Assembly: GCA_027886785.1 (NCBI GenBank)
Contig: JAPCJV010000147.1
Span: 1-5,652 of the forward strand
Length of the DNA stretch: 5,652 nucleotides
Origin: Nitrososphaerota archaeon
GTDB lineage: Archaea; Thermoproteota; Nitrososphaeria; Nitrososphaerales; CADDZS01
Direction: 5' to 3'
The notes under the pieces: generated by a model
What the model was told of the DNA's origin: nothing
Databases searched by the model: none
Seen by the model: only the letters and a program-made list of their open reading frames with translations
Translations under genes and position numbers: made by a program
Part shown: one piece after another, positions 1 through 5,652 of the stretch
How the letters are laid out: every line of letters begins with the position of its first letter
Numbering within the stretch: position 1 is the first letter of the stretch

Positions 1-325
1 AGATGTTGGTTACGAGATGGAGGTCTGTCTCTCCCGCCTGACCGATCGTGTGATGCGCCTTATTCCCGGGAACAAAAATGGTCGTGTCAGAATGGGTGTA
101 CATCCCACCCCAAAATCCGCATCCGCTTATGATGTAGTGCTGATATTCCGACATTTCATCGTCAAATTTGATCTCTGCACCTTTTTTCAAAATGTGGTGT
201 TTAACTGACAAATTATGGTGCACTGTATCGTTCGGTCCGACCAGCTCTCTTTCCCAAACTCCTGGATGGATTTCTTTTGGTTGTACGTCTTCAATATTCC
301 TGTGCATGGTAATCGTTCCGCCCAA
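1..325 (-). CDS. Cupin-domain protein, partial (3' end beyond left edge)
   Basis: The reading frame is open to the left edge, so only the N-terminal part (about 102 residues from the ATG at 307, 108 from the TTG at 325) is seen. Numbered from that ATG, the pattern is a cupin beta-barrel: a first motif around G43 to G64 containing SEYQHYIISGCG, and a second motif around residues 78-86 with FVPGNKAHH, matching the usual PxG(x2)H element. The HxH pair of motif 1 is not conserved; Asp49 and Glu51 sit there, so metal binding is uncertain. Start choice: the ATG at 307-305 has its nearest Shine-Dalgarno 22 bases away, whereas an in-frame TTG at 325-323 lies 4 bases after a perfect AAGGAGG (complement of 330-336). 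I prefer the TTG but either is possible. The gene is divergent from the transporter. Cupins range from dioxygenases and isomerases to sugar or ligand sensors; the exact role cannot be assigned. Confidence 0.8.
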   Translation of the reverse strand, partial: MGGTITMHRNIEDVQPKEIHPGVWERELVGPNDTVHHNLSVKHHILKKGAEIKFDDEMSEYQHYIISGCGFWGGMYTHSDTTIFVPGNKAHHTIGQAGETDLHLVTNI

Positions 326-329
326 AGAT

Positions 330-336
330 CCTCCTT
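330..336 (-). promoter_or_regulatory. Strong Shine-Dalgarno of the cupin gene
   Basis: The minus strand reads AAGGAGG here, a full match to the anti-Shine-Dalgarno core. It lies 4 bases before an in-frame TTG (325-323) and 22 bases before the in-frame ATG (307-305), so it argues for the TTG start. An ATG at 339-337 overlaps the site but opens a different frame that does not give the cupin protein. Confidence 0.55.
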
Positions 337-417
337 CATATTAAACCATTATTCCCAAGGTGTTTCTCAAAAGAGATCTAAGCTATTTTGAAACAGGGTC
401 ATCGAACTAAAAGAAGT

Positions 418-439
418 AAAATTCACCCGGGTGAATTTT
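418..439. promoter_or_regulatory. Perfect 22-bp palindrome, putative operator
   Basis: An uninterrupted inverted repeat of 11 bp per arm, centred between 428 and 429, with core TTCACCCGGGTGAA flanked by A-tract and T-tract. It lies in the intergenic region between the divergently transcribed cupin and MFS genes, about 93 bp from the cupin start and 125 bp from the MFS start. A perfect dyad without a spacer loop is typical of the binding site of a homodimeric regulator (TetR, MarR, GntR and similar families); no regulator gene is in the window. It is not a sensible terminator, because transcription leaves this region in both directions. Which regulator binds it is unknown. Confidence 0.6.
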
Positions 440-463
440 CGATTCAATGCGCTACGAAGTGAT

Positions 464-493
464 TTGTGAAGTTTTCAAATCCACCGCTGTAAT
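464..493 (+). promoter_or_regulatory. Possible sigma70-type promoter for the MFS-dehydrogenase pair
   Basis: TTGTGA (464-469, 4 of 6 to the -35 consensus) and TGTAAT (488-493, 5 of 6 to the -10 consensus) are separated by 18 bases. The palindrome at 418-439 would then be upstream of the -35 box. Initiation near 500 would leave a leader of about 64 bases. An alternative is the TTTTAATA stretch at 513-520, which resembles an archaeal TATA element if the host is an archaeon. The sequence alone does not decide between them. Confidence 0.3.
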
Positions 494-563
494 CATGGTC
501 AACCACATGCTCTTTTAATAGAGTCGATTCCGCCAAATCCGACCCTCTCCGAAGTCGTATCGA

Positions 564-1823
564 ATGCACATCTCTAGTTTTCATTCTCTTTCCCGGGCTT
601 CGGAAAAAATTCTGACGTTCTTTCTGCCCAGAGGTTTCGATGAAAGAATGAAATGGCTTGCTCTGATATTGTTTGTGAACGATTTCGGGCGCACCCTCGT
701 GACGGTGTTCATTCCTCTGTATTTCCTGATCAATCTACACGCATCGTACTTTTTCGTGGGGTTGTCAATCGCAATAATAGTCGGAACGTCGGCGGTTTTT
801 CAAGCCGTAGGAGGAGCTCTCGCTGACACCTGGGGTAGGAAGAAATCCATGATTACAAGCACCGGAGCACGATCCTTCGTGATCGCAGCACTCGCAACTT
901 ACTCCTTTTTTTCTCCTAGTTTAATCATTGTAGTATTTCTTTTCGCAATCTCAGAAGCTCTGAACGGGATCTTTGTGACTTCTACCAACGCTATGGTCGC
1001 GGACATTGTTCAAAGTGGAAGAAGAGTAGAGGCATACGGAATTTATCGAGTGTCCATTAACTTGGGATACACTCTTGGAGCTTTTTTTGGGGGACTCCTC
1101 GCCTATTTTTCTGAATCGTTTATCACTTGGACGATCCTGACTTTCGCTACTTTCTTCATCATTTTCTTCACCATAGAAGAGACTAACCCTGTGGTCAGCT
1201 CCAGATTTCAATTGAAAACAATTATTTCAGCCGCGAGAGATCGGACCCTGCTGAGTTTTGCATTGGTTTCCATAGGGGCAGGAATGATCGGCAATAGTTT
1301 GGGAACGTCGCTGACTCTCTATACCACCCAGTACGTGGGGATCACGAAATCGCAGGTCGGGTTTCTGAATTCACTGAATGGGATAATAGTAACTCTGTTC
1401 CAATACGGTTTCGCTAGATTTGCCCAGAAACGACGGCTCTCGAGAGTGATCGCAGTTTCAGCTCTGGTGCAAGGTACGGGGTTTCTATTGGTGGGTTTCT
1501 CGAATACCTTCTTGCTTCTGGGGCTCACGATAGTATTAATCACCATTGGAGAAATGCTCCAAGCTCCAACGGGTACCGCATTTTCGAGCATCATTGCTCC
1601 TGAATCCCAAAGAGGAGAGTACATCGGTTTCTACAACTGGGGTTTGAATTCCGGGATGGCGTTGAGTCCACTCGTGGGTGGTTTTCTGCTAACAGATATT
1701 TCAACCTCTCCTAGAGATACTTGGATTGTTATTTTCCTAGTTGGCATACTTTGCACCCTCGGATACTTGGGAGTTGGCAGAATTGCAAAGAGGGCCCTTC
1801 CGAACTTGCAGAGCATTATTTAG
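564..1823 (+). CDS. Major facilitator superfamily (MFS) transporter
   Basis: A 419-residue integral membrane protein of normal MFS length, with about twelve hydrophobic segments: six between residues 31 and 204, a polar loop at about 205-227, then six from 229 to 406. The MFS signature after segment 2 is clear (GGALADTWGRKK, residues 83-94, with Asp88 and the basic pair), and a weak counterpart in the C-terminal half is seen at about 282-294. Segment 5 has the Gly-rich stretch NLGYTLGAFFGGLLA. It most likely acts as a proton-coupled single-polypeptide carrier in the cytoplasmic membrane. Direction and substrate cannot be read; resemblance to drug-efflux type MFS is general only. The ATG at 564 has no Shine-Dalgarno; an in-frame ATG at 648 (Met29), just before segment 1, is an alternative start that would remove a 28-residue soluble N-terminus. 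The dehydrogenase follows after 38 bases on the same strand, which suggests co-transcription. Confidence 0.9.
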   Translation: MHISSFHSLSRASEKILTFFLPRGFDERMKWLALILFVNDFGRTLVTVFIPLYFLINLHASYFFVGLSIAIIVGTSAVFQAVGGALADTWGRKKSMITSTGARSFVIAALATYSFFSPSLIIVVFLFAISEALNGIFVTSTNAMVADIVQSGRRVEAYGIYRVSINLGYTLGAFFGGLLAYFSESFITWTILTFATFFIIFFTIEETNPVVSSRFQLKTIISAARDRTLLSFALVSIGAGMIGNSLGTSLTLYTTQYVGITKSQVGFLNSLNGIIVTLFQYGFARFAQKRRLSRVIAVSALVQGTGFLLVGFSNTFLLLGLTIVLITIGEMLQAPTGTAFSSIIAPESQRGEYIGFYNWGLNSGMALSPLVGGFLLTDISTSPRDTWIVIFLVGILCTLGYLGVGRIAKRALPNLQSII

Positions 1824-1861
1824 GGCAATGGAGATCCAAAATTACGAAAAAAATCACAATC

Positions 1862-2857
1862 ATGATTTATTTCAGGGATGGTTCGACTTCGTATGGGGTA
1901 TCTCCGGAGGAGGCAAAAAAGAGGTTTGAATCAGCGTTGGGAGGAGATTTCCGATTCGTCTATCCGAAGACAGATAATGAAAATGAACTAGACTCAATGA
2001 TCCAAGATTGTGATGCACTTGTGGGAACGAGTGCAACATTAGACGAAAAAATCGCAAGGGTGATTCTTAATTCTAGATCGATGGGGTTTATCCAGTGCAT
2101 CGGCGCTGGGGTAGAGAATTTCCCCGTTGAGCGCCTGAAAGGTTCAAAGATCCAATTAGCTGATGCTTCAGGCGCTAGCGCAATAGCTGTAGCAGAACAC
2201 GCTTTTTCTTTAATGATCTCGCTCACCAAGAAAATAACTTACAACGATTCGCAAATCAAAAAGGGGATCTGGAAAAAAGAACCTCTGCTCGAGCTGTGGA
2301 ACAAAACCGTAACGATTTTGGGTCTGGGTTCAATTGGAATGGAACTCGCAAAGAGATCCATTGGTTTTGGGATGAACGTCATAGGGATCCAAAAACATCC
2401 ACGCGAGGAGCTGAGTCAACCAAGGATCAAAGTGGCCGGGTTGGATCAGTTTCGCAATTCATTGCGCGAAACGGATTATCTGGTGATTTCACTCCCTCTC
2501 ACTTCCGAAACCCGAAATCTAATTGGTGAAAATGAGTTTCGTTTGATGAAGAAAAGTGCGTTCATCATTAATGTGGCAAGAGGAGTGATAGTTAACGAGA
2601 CTGCCCTAAGAACAGCATTGGAGAAAGGTTGGATTTCTGGTGCAGGGATAGATACTTGGTATGCGTATCCACCGAGCTCAGACACCCCTTCCGCATCGAA
2701 GATTCATTTACTACCAAACGTGATCGCAACTGCTCATGTTGCCTCGACGACGAGCGAATCCGTGGAAAGAACTTTTGATCTCGTTATTAATAATCTCCGA
2801 GAATTATCGGCAACGAGGAAATTCAAAAATCTAGTCGATCCGCACTTGGGTTACTGA
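1862..2857 (+). CDS. D-2-hydroxyacid dehydrogenase family oxidoreductase
   Basis: A 331-residue protein of the D-isomer-specific 2-hydroxyacid dehydrogenase family (phosphoglycerate, glyoxylate/hydroxypyruvate and formate dehydrogenases). The N-terminal catalytic domain is followed by the AEH helix (111-113) and a Rossmann domain with GLGSIG at 154-159. The strand after it ends in IGIQKHPRE (174-182), with Gln-Lys-His instead of an acidic residue, which hints at NADP(H) rather than NAD(H). Catalytic Arg240 (NVARG) and His292 (TAHVAS) are present. The usual catalytic Glu in the DVFxxEP motif is replaced by Tyr269 (DTWYAYP), as in atypical family members. Likely role: reversible reduction of a 2-oxo acid, substrate unknown. 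The frame is open upstream to 1721, overlapping the transporter, but homology begins at MIYFRDG and no ATG, GTG or TTG lies between the transporter stop and 1862, so I chose 1862. No Shine-Dalgarno is seen. Confidence 0.9.
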   Translation: MIYFRDGSTSYGVSPEEAKKRFESALGGDFRFVYPKTDNENELDSMIQDCDALVGTSATLDEKIARVILNSRSMGFIQCIGAGVENFPVERLKGSKIQLADASGASAIAVAEHAFSLMISLTKKITYNDSQIKKGIWKKEPLLELWNKTVTILGLGSIGMELAKRSIGFGMNVIGIQKHPREELSQPRIKVAGLDQFRNSLRETDYLVISLPLTSETRNLIGENEFRLMKKSAFIINVARGVIVNETALRTALEKGWISGAGIDTWYAYPPSSDTPSASKIHLLPNVIATAHVASTTSESVERTFDLVINNLRELSATRKFKNLVDPHLGY

Positions 2858-2868
2858 TTTCTAGATAG

Positions 2869-2889
2869 ATCGAGTTTAGAAAATTCGAT
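2869..2889 (+). terminator. Small hairpin at the convergent junction, possible terminator
   Basis: In plus-strand RNA a 9-bp stem (2869-2877 with 2881-2889, including one G-U pair) closes an AGA triloop 11 bases after the dehydrogenase stop. No U-tract follows, so it is not a standard intrinsic terminator. It sits in the 36-base gap between two convergent genes, where termination is expected. On the minus strand the G-U pair becomes a C-A mismatch, so it would serve the rightward transcript better. Confidence 0.3.
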
Positions 2890-2893
2890 ATCC

Positions 2894-3796
2894 TCACGAG
2901 TAATTTATTTCTTTCCAGCCGCCTCCAGCAGTCTGATACTGAACGGATTTGGGGAAATCCATCTGCAGGTAGGTTGCTTGGGTAAGTTTTCCGACATTCT
3001 TGGATTTAATCGAGTCCCATCCCTCCACTTTCAGTCTTTCATCTAGCTCTGCAGTTCTGAATCTCTGCCCGGTAACTCCATGTCCATCTTGGAGTGCGAG
3101 GAACACCCACGCATCCGCGAAGGCGTGGGCTAGGTCATCGTAATCCGCGTACTTGGCCTGCATTTCAGGAGGGAGATTTTTCGCTTGCTCTAAAGTAAGA
3201 CTGGTGGGCTTCAGCTGCTTTCCTCTGGTGGAGGAAACATTCAGCGAATTGACAGCAATGTTGTAAGGTCTCAATTCCAACGCCATGCATTGAGTTAAAC
3301 CTTCGATAGCATACTTTGATGGACAGTAAGCGATCTCTGCAACAAAACCCATTTCTGCCGAAGTGGACGTGATATTGATCACACTCCCTCGTCCATTTTC
3401 TTTCATCGAGGGGAGGAATGTCTTCACATTGAGAAAATAAGCGCGCAAATTTACGTCAAGGGTATAATCCCAGTCCTCAGGGGTAGTTTCCTCCAGAGTT
3501 TTCCATAGACTTACTGCTGCGTTGTTTACCAATACATCTAGCTTCTTGAACTGGGGCAGGATTTTGTCCCGTAGCTTCAATATATCATTTTGATTCGAAA
3601 GATCTACCCGAATGCCGACGATATTTCCTCCAGTTTTCTTTGAGTGGTCAACGAGATCATCTAATTCATTTTTTTCTAAGCTGGCTGCGATAACGGTAGC
3701 TCCCTCATTTGCATAAGCTAGAGCTATGCCTCTTCCAAATCCTCTTCCCGATCCTGTAACCAGCGCAACTTTTCCTTCGAGTCTTTTCGCGTCCAT
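2894..3796 (-). CDS. Short-chain dehydrogenase/reductase (SDR), classical type
   Basis: A 300-residue classical SDR, an NAD(P)-dependent oxidoreductase of alcohols and ketones. It shows the nucleotide-binding TGSGRGFG (14-21), VDLS (64-67) for the adenine pocket, NNAA (91-94), and the catalytic tetrad Asn116 (DVNLRAY), Ser144 (NITSTS), Tyr157 and Lys161 (YCPSK). The residue after strand 2 (AASLEKNE, about 37-44) is neither a clear Asp nor a clear Arg, so cofactor preference is open. The typical core of about 250 residues is followed by an unusual tail of roughly 45-50 residues (from about 250, ending GGGWKEINYS) rich in Lys, Gln and aromatic residues. The ATG at 3796 gives the expected few residues before the first strand; no Shine-Dalgarno is seen. 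It lies 62 bases downstream of the amidohydrolase on the same strand and probably shares its transcript. Substrate unknown. Confidence 0.92.
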   Translation of the reverse strand: MDAKRLEGKVALVTGSGRGFGRGIALAYANEGATVIAASLEKNELDDLVDHSKKTGGNIVGIRVDLSNQNDILKLRDKILPQFKKLDVLVNNAAVSLWKTLEETTPEDWDYTLDVNLRAYFLNVKTFLPSMKENGRGSVINITSTSAEMGFVAEIAYCPSKYAIEGLTQCMALELRPYNIAVNSLNVSSTRGKQLKPTSLTLEQAKNLPPEMQAKYADYDDLAHAFADAWVFLALQDGHGVTGQRFRTAELDERLKVEGWDSIKSKNVGKLTQATYLQMDFPKSVQYQTAGGGWKEINYS

Positions 3797-3858
3797 TTTT
3801 CTGAAAGACGAAAGAATGCGAAACTTAAGGATTCTTCACCACACGGTGCGGAGTTCTA

Positions 3859-5235
3859 TTACTGATTTTGTAAAGGAACAATCCATTTGCCCACGCCGGG
3901 CGATCCGATGATTTTACCATTCTCCATCACCGTTTGCCCTCGAACCATGGTTAACACCGGCCATCCCTTGACTGAGACTCCATCGAAAATGGTACTGTCC
4001 CGTCCTTTGGTTTGCATCTTTTCCGCTCTGATGACTTTCTCCAGCTTCATGTCAACCAATGTCACATCAGCATCAGCCCCAACCCCGAGTTGACCCTTCC
4101 TCGGATACATTTGGAAAATTTTTGCAGGCCTTTCGGATGAGATCTCGACAAGTTTTGTGATTTCGAGTTTCCCAATATTCACGGCCTTTAGCATCAGGGG
4201 AATCATGTTTTCCATATCCGGAGCACCAGGTAAGGCCGACCAAATGTCTCTATTTTTTTCTTCGAGCGTGAATGGCGAATGGTCGCTACAGATGTTATCA
4301 ATCGTTCCATCGTTTATCCCGCCCCACAGAGCTTCTTGTGTGGCGGCATCTCTCAAGGGAGGCTGGATCTTTGCCCTGGTCCCCAAGCGTTCCATGTCTT
4401 TCCTGGTTAACAAAAGATAGTGAACGCAGGTTTCGCACGAAACGCGAGATCTGTGCTTTTTCTCGTTGCGTACCAGATCCACCCCCTCTGAGGTACTCAT
4501 GTGCGCTACGTGAATTCGGCTGTCCAGGGCCCTCGACAAAATCAAAATGCGCGCGATGGCGTCAGCTTCAGCGAAACTGGGCCTGGAATCTACGTGAGCA
4601 ACGGGATCATTTCTCCCCTGCGACTTTAGTCTCTCCACTTCGTGCCTGATCATGTAGTCTGTTTCGCAGTGAAAAACATGGGTCAACCCGGTTCCGCCAA
4701 CTGCTTCCATGACATCGATTATGGAATCATCCATCTTCAGATGTAACCCTCGAAATTCTGCTTCCCGCCCGGGAGTGGGATAGTTTGTCATGAGGGTTTT
4801 GAAAGCGAGTGCTCCTCCCTTGGCGAGCTCAGGAATCCTAGGAAGCGCATCGGTCCCCGCTCCCGCGTACAATCCAAAATCTGTGAAGGCTTTTTTCTGA
4901 CAGGACTCTGCCTTCTTTCGAAGGGTTTCGACTTCGACCACCGTTGGAACGGAATTGGGCATGTCCACCACCGTTGTAACCCCTCCCGCCGCTGCCGCCT
5001 TGGTCCCGCTCTCGAAATCCTCTCTCTCTGGGAAACCGGGATCGCGGAAATGCACATGCGTATCAATTGCGCCTGGAATCACCAGCTTATCCGTCGCATC
5101 GATGTATTTGTCCGAGGAGGGAAAATGAGAGGAATTACCCATGATCGCGATTTTTCCTTCCGAGATTCCGAGATCTATCCTGAACAGATCTCGAGAACTT
5201 ACCACAGTGCCTCCGCGTATTACCACTTCTAACAT
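3859..5235 (-). CDS. Cyclic amidohydrolase, allantoinase/dihydroorotase-like
   Basis: A 458-residue amidohydrolase-superfamily enzyme that hydrolyses a cyclic amide bond with a binuclear metal centre in a TIM barrel, flanked by the small beta-sandwich (residues 1-55 and about 385-445). All expected ligands are seen: His60 and His62 (DTHVHFRDPG), Lys146 to be carboxylated (AFKTLMT), His189 (HVFHCET), His245 (HVAHMST) and Asp318 (CSDHSPF). HFRDPG and DMPNSVP (91-97) resemble dihydroorotase, where the Arg and Asn bind the substrate carboxylate; SRPSFAEADAI, CETCVHYL and SDHSPF resemble allantoinase. The length fits allantoinase/hydantoinase, and no pyrimidine gene is nearby, so I favour a catabolic ureide, hydantoin or lactam hydrolase over pyrC. 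The ATG at 5235 starts right at the beta-sandwich; upstream an AGGG 5 bases away and a GAGGAAG 11 bases away are possible Shine-Dalgarno elements. The SDR follows after 62 bases. Confidence 0.9.
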   Translation of the reverse strand: MLEVVIRGGTVVSSRDLFRIDLGISEGKIAIMGNSSHFPSSDKYIDATDKLVIPGAIDTHVHFRDPGFPEREDFESGTKAAAAGGVTTVVDMPNSVPTVVEVETLRKKAESCQKKAFTDFGLYAGAGTDALPRIPELAKGGALAFKTLMTNYPTPGREAEFRGLHLKMDDSIIDVMEAVGGTGLTHVFHCETDYMIRHEVERLKSQGRNDPVAHVDSRPSFAEADAIARILILSRALDSRIHVAHMSTSEGVDLVRNEKKHRSRVSCETCVHYLLLTRKDMERLGTRAKIQPPLRDAATQEALWGGINDGTIDNICSDHSPFTLEEKNRDIWSALPGAPDMENMIPLMLKAVNIGKLEITKLVEISSERPAKIFQMYPRKGQLGVGADADVTLVDMKLEKVIRAEKMQTKGRDSTIFDGVSVKGWPVLTMVRGQTVMENGKIIGSPGVGKWIVPLQNQ

Positions 5236-5292
5236 TTGTGCCCTAACTTCCTCTGTCCTTTAGAACCGATCTCCGCGTTGCCCTAAATTGGT

Positions 5293-5320
5293 AAAGAAGA
5301 AACTCAATTTTTTCTTGAGT
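5293..5320 (-). terminator. Weak hairpin with T-rich tail after the SnoaL-like gene
   Basis: Read on the minus strand, ACTCAA (5320-5315) and TTGAGT (5307-5302) form a 6-bp stem with a 7-base A-rich loop, followed by the pyrimidine run TTCTTCTTT. The stop codon of the SnoaL-like gene (5306-5304) is inside the right arm. The stem is short and A+T-rich, so it would be at most a leaky terminator between this gene and the amidohydrolase. Confidence 0.25.
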
Positions 5321-5652
5321 ATCGACTCTTGTGACCTGACCGCATTTCGATCTTGCGAGTATCCTCGGGTCCGATGATATCATGCGGGCTTAGTGGAGAC
5401 CAGTGCTCATGCACAATTTTCCATCCATCTTCCTTCACGAATATTATGGTCGCCCTTGCCTTGTTCCTAATGGGCTTACCTTCCAGATTTAGACGATGAG
5501 AAACATACATGCTCGCATATGCGAAATTTCCGAAGAGACGGATATCGAGATCCGTAATTTTTTCCTTGAATTCGTCCATGGTGTGGACTATTTCGTAGAT
5601 GTGCTGCTTTGCGGAATCCTTGTCCATCCGAGTGTACGGCGGAAATCTGGAG
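5304..5652 (-). CDS. SnoaL/NTF2-like (DUF4440-type) domain protein, partial (5' end beyond right edge)
   Basis: The frame is open from the right edge to the TGA at 5306-5304, giving 115 visible codons. The first ATG (5627-5625) is preceded by an in-frame FPPYTR stretch that resembles the FPP...G(K/R)EAI element common in SnoaL/ketosteroid-isomerase-like proteins, so the true start is almost certainly outside the window and the ATG is internal. Further family features are the strand LDIRLFGNFAYASMYVSHRL, the basic stretch PIRNKARATIIFVKEDGWKIVHEHWSPL (the usual W+IVHxHxS ending of the cone fold), and a charged 25-residue C-terminal tail. Such small proteins act as isomerases, lyases, hydrolases or uncharacterised ligand binders; the specific role is unknown. 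It precedes the amidohydrolase by 68 bases on the same strand and could belong to the same unit. Confidence 0.72.
   Translation of the reverse strand, partial: SRFPPYTRMDKDSAKQHIYEIVHTMDEFKEKITDLDIRLFGNFAYASMYVSHRLNLEGKPIRNKARATIIFVKEDGWKIVHEHWSPLSPHDIIGPEDTRKIEMRSGHKSRYSRKN

Noticed and set aside
17..208. Plus-strand ORF of 63 codons near the left edge
   Set aside because: It lies opposite the cupin reading frame, which has clear cupin motifs; the plus-strand product has no recognisable features.
1..325. Cupin as ureidoglycine aminohydrolase (AllE) pairing with an allantoinase
   Set aside because: Apart from the general cupin pattern, the visible residues do not resemble the AllE N-terminal cupin, and no other ureide gene is present.
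340..370. Promoter for the cupin gene, TTGAGA (370-365) and TTTAAT (345-340) on the minus strand
   Set aside because: The spacing of 19 is long and the -10 box would nearly abut the Shine-Dalgarno, leaving almost no leader. Too weak to call.
418..439. Palindrome as an intrinsic terminator
   Set aside because: It has no loop and lies upstream of both divergent genes, with no gene ending into it within the window.
1319..1624. Minus-strand ORF of 101 codons within the transporter gene
   Set aside because: Antisense shadow of a well-supported membrane protein gene; no family features in its product.
1721..1861. 47-residue N-terminal extension of the dehydrogenase overlapping the transporter
   Set aside because: The extension is an out-of-frame reading of the transporter gene. 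The family N-terminal strand starts at the ATG at 1862.
3837..3848. CACC/GGTG hairpin as a terminator between amidohydrolase and SDR
   Set aside because: Only a 4-bp stem, and on the minus strand no T-tract follows it.
4272..4649. Plus-strand ORF of 125 codons within the amidohydrolase gene
   Set aside because: Antisense to the region encoding metal ligands His245 and Asp318; low-complexity, Arg-rich product typical of a shadow frame.

Overview
The window is 5652 bases of moderate G+C DNA that reads as a metabolic accessory region of a prokaryote. No rRNA, tRNA, mobile element, CRISPR array or phage gene is visible. I cannot name the organism. Three of the starts (MFS transporter, 2-hydroxyacid dehydrogenase, SDR) lack a Shine-Dalgarno sequence, while the cupin and amidohydrolase genes have one or a partial one. 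That mix fits an environmental bacterium or a mesophilic archaeon equally well.

Layout from left to right: (1) the 5' part of a cupin-domain gene on the minus strand, running off the left edge; (2) a 238-base divergent intergenic region with a perfect 22-bp palindrome at 418-439 and a possible promoter facing right; (3) a plus-strand pair, an MFS transporter (564-1823) followed 38 bases later by a D-2-hydroxyacid dehydrogenase family protein (1862-2857); (4) a 36-base convergent junction with a small hairpin; (5) a minus-strand series read right to left, a SnoaL/NTF2-like gene entering from the right edge (5652-5304), a cyclic amidohydrolase of the allantoinase/dihydroorotase type (5235-3859) and a short-chain dehydrogenase/reductase (3796-2894).

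Together the set looks like a small-molecule catabolic island: a transporter, an enzyme that hydrolyses a cyclic amide or ureide, two nicotinamide-dependent oxidoreductases acting on hydroxy/keto compounds, and two small beta-barrel or cone-fold proteins (cupin, SnoaL-like) that often act as isomerases, lyases or dioxygenases in such pathways. The substrate cannot be read from the sequence. No pyrimidine-synthesis gene (pyrB, carAB, pyrD) and no recognisable purine-degradation partner is present, so neither a classical pyrC nor a classical allantoin operon is supported. The most distinctive signals are the palindromic putative operator between the divergent units, a Tyr at the usual catalytic Glu position of the 2-hydroxyacid dehydrogenase, and an amidohydrolase that keeps every metal ligand but mixes dihydroorotase and allantoinase signatures.
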